Positions 21,638 to 24,907 of a DNA stretch of 24,907 bases are shown here, piece by piece; the stretch's first letter is position 1; each line of letters opens with the position of its first letter. A program made the position numbers and the translations under genes. The notes under the pieces are model-generated. The model was not told the DNA's origin. It saw only the letters and a program-made list of their open reading frames with translations, and made no database searches. Source of the stretch: a virus; the IMG/VR virus record IMGVR_UViG_3300032323_000734, positions 1 to 24,907 of that record; one strand, given 5' to 3'.

Positions 21638-22987
21638 TCACCCAAATAGTGATTCCAAATCGACTGCTTGCTTGGACTCAAAATGTTCATCAAACATCTC
21701 CTGTGCTTTACTTGGGATTGATGGATCGTGATTGGTTTTAGTTTTTAACTCAGTTAAATAGCCAGTTGGCTTTTGGTTCGCCAAATCAACATAGTGCTGG
21801 GCGATTACCTTTCGGTCAAACTGTTTAATGAGTTCATAGTTATTTAGCTGAATTTGTTTGTAGTCAGCTTCTGACATGTTACAAAAGTTAGCGATCGCTT
21901 CGCCATATTGTTTTGGAGTGGAGGACTTTTTAATCATGCAATAGTTAATTCCAGCCTTTAAAACTACACCCATACCTTCTTCATTGTTGGATACCCCATA
22001 GTTAATAGCAATGGGAACTGTGCCAATACGCATGGCATCAATAACAACCCTGTTGAAATGCTCACCAAAGGTATTAGACCAAGATGGATCGACCAAAAAC
22101 TTAGAAGTTGCAAGAATTTCATCACGCTTTGCACCTGAGATAAATCCAAGATATTCAAAGTTACCTGAGTTCTCAGCATTTTCCCAAATACGCTTGCCAA
22201 ATCTATCTTCGCTTACATCTGGATCATAGTCTTTGGTTGCATAATATTCTTCTTTACACTTATCCTTTGACATCATGTATGCTGCTTCAATACCATAACC
22301 ACCAACCAAAGTTTTAACTGTAGGCATATAGGGAACTGCACGAATCAAATCATCAACACGCTTCCAGCGTTTGAATGTCTGAATAGAAAGTAACTTGTTT
22401 TCACGCTGGGCAAAGGGAGGTGTTTCTGGAACACCAGCGATATCTTGAGGATTCAAAATCAAAGCACGAGGAACATTCATAAAGTCAGCCGAGTCATATG
22501 CTGCTGGATGGACGCAAGCCAAACCTGAGAAGTGTTTCTCGAACAACTGAATCCAAGGATAGAGTTTCTTTAGATTAGCATCGTGAATAATTGGAACTTG
22601 TTTTGATGTAATCTTTTCAACCATTGGAAGCCAGTCAAGATTTTGTTCTGTGTCTTTGTTTTTAAATCCAAAGATTGATTGCCAAATAACAATATCGTGT
22701 TGGTTAGCATCAGAAATAAACTTATCAATAGATTCTTTAATCAAGTAAGAATAATATGGAGCAATCCAACCATCGCCTTGATGAACAGGATAACCTGAAC
22801 CAACACCAATCTCATAACCCTCTTTCAATGGAGCAGTCATGTCAGGTTGCTTCAAAGTTTTGGCTGGTTTAAGGTAAGCGAATGTTACCTCATGACCGAT
22901 TTCTTTTAGACCAGCCATGAGATGTTCACAGTGGTTGATAATACCTCCAAAGTTATTGAAGGTGTGCATTACCATCATAATTTTCAT
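21638..22987 (-). CDS. GT-B glycosyltransferase, probable DNA-base or virion glycosylation
   Basis: The 449-residue protein has the two-domain GT-B pattern. The N-terminal domain opens MKIMMVMHTFNNFGG then LMAGLKEIGHEVTFAYL. The nucleotide-sugar domain contains LSIQTFKRWKRVDDLIRAV (200-218), TLVGGYG, and the GT4-type motif around DPSWSNTFGEHFNRVVIDAM to GTVPIA (300-327), where Glu316-type and Asp positions replace the usual EGFG...xxEAM. AAGGAA lies six bases before ATG 22987, and the gene follows the dioxygenase gene after nine bases. This pairing suggests it glycosylates the hydroxymethyl base made by that enzyme. T4 alpha- and beta-glucosyltransferases are also GT-B, but this sequence looks closer to bacterial GT4 enzymes. 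Protein or lipopolysaccharide glycosylation is the alternative. Confidence 0.88.
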   Translation of the reverse strand: MKIMMVMHTFNNFGGIINHCEHLMAGLKEIGHEVTFAYLKPAKTLKQPDMTAPLKEGYEIGVGSGYPVHQGDGWIAPYYSYLIKESIDKFISDANQHDIVIWQSIFGFKNKDTEQNLDWLPMVEKITSKQVPIIHDANLKKLYPWIQLFEKHFSGLACVHPAAYDSADFMNVPRALILNPQDIAGVPETPPFAQRENKLLSIQTFKRWKRVDDLIRAVPYMPTVKTLVGGYGIEAAYMMSKDKCKEEYYATKDYDPDVSEDRFGKRIWENAENSGNFEYLGFISGAKRDEILATSKFLVDPSWSNTFGEHFNRVVIDAMRIGTVPIAINYGVSNNEEGMGVVLKAGINYCMIKKSSTPKQYGEAIANFCNMSEADYKQIQLNNYELIKQFDRKVIAQHYVDLANQKPTGYLTELKTKTNHDPSIPSKAQEMFDEHFESKQAVDLESLFG

Positions 22988-22996
22988 AGTGTTTCC

Positions 22997-24358
22997 TTAA
23001 CCAAAAAATTCATCAAGAGTTGTAGCTGCAGCATTTGGGTGATACTTCAAGAGTTGTTCGCGACCAAGTTTGGCTTCACAGTAATCATACCACTCTTTAT
23101 CTTCCCACATTCCTGGACTAATACCATTCCAAAGTTTTCTTTGTTCAGGGTGTTCAGGATTTAGTCGGCGAGATTCAACATAGTCATATCGAGTATCTTC
23201 ATATTGTTTAGAACCCAACTCAAGCATTTTCTCACGGAAATAAACTACCAATGATACACGCTCAGAGCCTTCGGCGCATTCAATAGGAGTGTTACCATGC
23301 ATAACTTCATGGTTGTTAATCAGAAGCAAATCTCCTGGACGAACATTAACTGCCACACGATATTCAGGTGCAATCAAATAACCACCTGTGTAATTACCAT
23401 CATTAGAAAGTGTAAGTAGATTAGATAAACCCGTATTCAAATCACCAGCATCATAGTGTGCTGCAGTTCTAAATGTTTTATTCACAGTGATAGTGGTGAA
23501 GGGAGTTCCTGGAACCAAAAACGCTGGATCAACTTTATTTGCTGCTTCCATTTGGTTATTATAACGCCAAGGTAAGAGTTCTTTAAATCCACGAGCCAAC
23601 GATTGTAGGAATGGATAAGACATCTTAAATTTCTCAAAACTATTAGCAGTATAAGAAGTGGCACGACCATAGGGAATGCGAGGATAACGATCGAACCAAC
23701 CAGCGATACCTGAATTAACAGCAGTGCCATAGGTAGTTAAACTCATCATAGTCATAACTTCTTCAGTAGCCTTTGCTCGGTCTTCACGATTCAATGGCTT
23801 AATAGAATCTAACCATGCTTCGAAGTCAAATTTACCACCACGATACCTAGAGATTACCCAAACATTATTTTTACCTGCACCGCCAGCACGCTTTTTATCT
23901 TCAAGTGTTGGATACTTGGCACGAATGGAATCGATAACATCAGTTTCATCAAGAGAAGCATTACGATTAGCAATCAATGCAGAAGTCATTTCATCTTGAT
24001 AGTTAGTAACCCACTCACGACCTTCGTCAGTTGCGATTACACCTTCTTTGATGCCCGACGCAATACCCCTGTTTTCTGTTCGGGTTGCTGCTTCGCGCAA
24101 TCCTTGATAAGCCATTTGCTGTTCTTCTTGCGTGAAAAAGTTTTTACGGAATTTAAAAACGATTCTTCTTTCATCGGCTCCGATGTCGCAAGTGGAGCAT
24201 TCTTGTTCGCAGTCTGCCTTTGTTCCAATTTCGCAATTAGCTGGTGCGTAAACATCGCAATCTTCTTCAACCAGAATATCATAGTGTCTCTCATCTAGAA
24301 ACTTCCCCAATAAATCCGTACAGTCATATTTTCTATCCGCAACAATTGTCTTTACCAT
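22997..24358 (-). CDS. TET/JBP-type Fe(II)/2-oxoglutarate dioxygenase
   Basis: The 453-residue protein has the iron facial triad His301-x-Asp303 (AAHYDAGDLNTGLSNLLTL) and His354 (NNHEVMHGNTPI), with Arg367 (ERVSLVVYFREKM) to bind 2-oxoglutarate. The intervening GGYLIAPEYRVAVNVRPGDLL and the following LGSKQYEDTRYDYV are the pattern of TET/JBP nucleic-acid oxygenases, which hydroxylate the methyl group of 5-methylcytosine or thymine in DNA. The N-terminus has a Cys cluster (Cys34, 42, 50, 54, 57), possibly a metal site, and a helical middle region. AGGAG precedes ATG 24358. Gene order gp41 helicase, this enzyme, then glycosyltransferase argues for post-replicative base hydroxylation then sugar addition. 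A protein or small-molecule hydroxylase is less likely. Confidence 0.82.
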   Translation of the reverse strand: MVKTIVADRKYDCTDLLGKFLDERHYDILVEEDCDVYAPANCEIGTKADCEQECSTCDIGADERRIVFKFRKNFFTQEEQQMAYQGLREAATRTENRGIASGIKEGVIATDEGREWVTNYQDEMTSALIANRNASLDETDVIDSIRAKYPTLEDKKRAGGAGKNNVWVISRYRGGKFDFEAWLDSIKPLNREDRAKATEEVMTMMSLTTYGTAVNSGIAGWFDRYPRIPYGRATSYTANSFEKFKMSYPFLQSLARGFKELLPWRYNNQMEAANKVDPAFLVPGTPFTTITVNKTFRTAAHYDAGDLNTGLSNLLTLSNDGNYTGGYLIAPEYRVAVNVRPGDLLLINNHEVMHGNTPIECAEGSERVSLVVYFREKMLELGSKQYEDTRYDYVESRRLNPEHPEQRKLWNGISPGMWEDKEWYDYCEAKLGREQLLKYHPNAAATTLDEFFG

Positions 24359-24367
24359 ATCTTTCTC

Positions 24368-24907
24368 CTAAAACTTAAATCCTTCAAATTCTTCTGACTT
24401 GATTCGTTTACCGAAATCGCTCTTGTCAAAAACTGGTCCAGTATCTTGACCAGATTCAGAAATATTTTGCTGAGCCTGTGCTTCAAGATTATACAGTTTC
24501 ATCTTAGAACGATCAACCCCAATAACAAACTTTTTGTAATATGCAGGGTCGCCATAACGATTCTTCAATTGCTTAACTAATAGTTGATTCAATGCTTCAA
24601 GTTCTTCAGAAGAAATCAAAGCAAACATAAAGTCAACTGTTGCTGGCAAACCAAATGATTCAGAAGTGTCCGTTAGTTCTACATCCGTGTTAGAGAATCC
24701 TGACCGAGTTGTTTGTGTAGCTGATAAAATAGGAACTGCATATTCAACTGCCAATCCCCTCAACTCTTCTGCGATGCTCTTAATATATGTATAAGAATTT
24801 ACATTCGCCCCCTGCTTCATTCTAGAAGAAGAACAAATATTCAAATAGTCAATAATGACCATGTCAGGAACAAACTTTTTCTTTTGTTTTAATTCTTCCA
24901 TCAATGC
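24368..24907 (-). CDS. Replicative DNA helicase (T4 gp41-like), C-terminal part
   Basis: The frame is open at the right edge, so only the last 179 codons are visible. They contain the Walker B-type motif VPDMVIIDYLNICSS, the block YTYIKSIAEELRGLAVEYAVP, then ILSATQTTRSGF with the H3-type Gln, and SFGLPATVDFMFALI, all arranged as in the DnaB-family RecA core of T4 gp41. The C-terminal tail (GQDTGPVFDKSDFGKRIKSE) is polar and ends EGFKF, like the gp41 end NELKF. The ring helicase unwinds DNA ahead of the fork and works with the gp61-like primase encoded at 6366-7382. The Walker A region lies outside the window. Confidence 0.93.
   Translation of the reverse strand, partial: ALMEELKQKKKFVPDMVIIDYLNICSSSRMKQGANVNSYTYIKSIAEELRGLAVEYAVPILSATQTTRSGFSNTDVELTDTSESFGLPATVDFMFALISSEELEALNQLLVKQLKNRYGDPAYYKKFVIGVDRSKMKLYNLEAQAQQNISESGQDTGPVFDKSDFGKRIKSEEFEGFKF

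Noticed and set aside
1-24907. CRISPR arrays, tRNA genes, integrase, transposase or insertion-sequence ends
   Set aside because: No spaced direct repeats, cloverleaf-like sequences or recombinase motifs were seen on either strand by reading; a covariance-model tRNA search was not possible here.

Overview
This window is a piece of a T4-like tailed phage genome (myovirus type), A+T-rich, with every supportable gene on the minus strand, so transcription runs from high to low coordinates. The phage identification rests on a T4 gp41-type helicase end, a gp61-type primase, NrdA/NrdB, ThyX, a spanin pair, and a set of genes whose N-termini look like the T4 capsid targeting sequence. The gene set resembles aquatic T4-like phages of proteobacteria. 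IscU and ErpA look like those of Beta/Gammaproteobacteria and IscU keeps the HscA-binding LPPVK motif, which suggests (inference) a host that uses the ISC system. Both ends cut through genes.

Layout in transcription order (right to left). (1) 24907-20942: end of the replicative helicase, a TET/JBP-type Fe(II)/2-oxoglutarate dioxygenase, a GT-B glycosyltransferase and an HExxH protein. The dioxygenase plus glycosyltransferase look like a DNA base hypermodification cassette. (2) 20964-20870: a compact regulatory region with an exact T4 late-promoter box TATAAATA, a sigma70-like promoter and three copies of a 9-mer able to form alternative hairpins. (3) 20869-11411: late head-cargo cluster. Six genes begin with a related 10-residue leader with Glu at position 10, like T4 MKTYQEFIAE. 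They include a His-rich unknown protein, a KxDG ligase-like protein, a small basic protein, a nucleotidyltransferase, a 1343-residue modular protein that starts with a decayed copy of that nucleotidyltransferase, and a 508-residue modular protein with an EF-hand loop, a Cys cluster and an AT-hook. A Dps-like ferritin sits inside the cluster. (4) 11399-7453: a Gly/Ser/Thr-rich virion protein followed by a terminator, two conserved proteins, an i-spanin/o-spanin pair, a holin/XhlA-like coiled-coil membrane protein and another probable virion protein, closed by a UUCG terminator. (5) 7382-1: primase, ThyX, NrdA, an unknown protein, NrdB, IscU, ErpA, a 50-residue zinc ribbon, a GIY-YIG-like nuclease and a large membrane/coiled-coil protein running off the left edge.

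How it fits together: region 5 supplies dNTPs and primers and may maintain Fe-S biogenesis; region 1 unwinds and probably decorates DNA; region 3 would be co-packaged with the scaffold core and possibly delivered with the DNA; region 4 provides structure and lysis. Neighbouring genes are tightly coupled (ATGA, GTGA or TAATG junctions are frequent), there is no gene-free stretch over 100 bases, and no tRNA, CRISPR array, integrase or insertion sequence was seen. The least-described parts are the family of leader-bearing cargo proteins with possible protease-processed polyproteins, the dioxygenase/glycosyltransferase pair, and the IscU-ErpA-zinc ribbon group.
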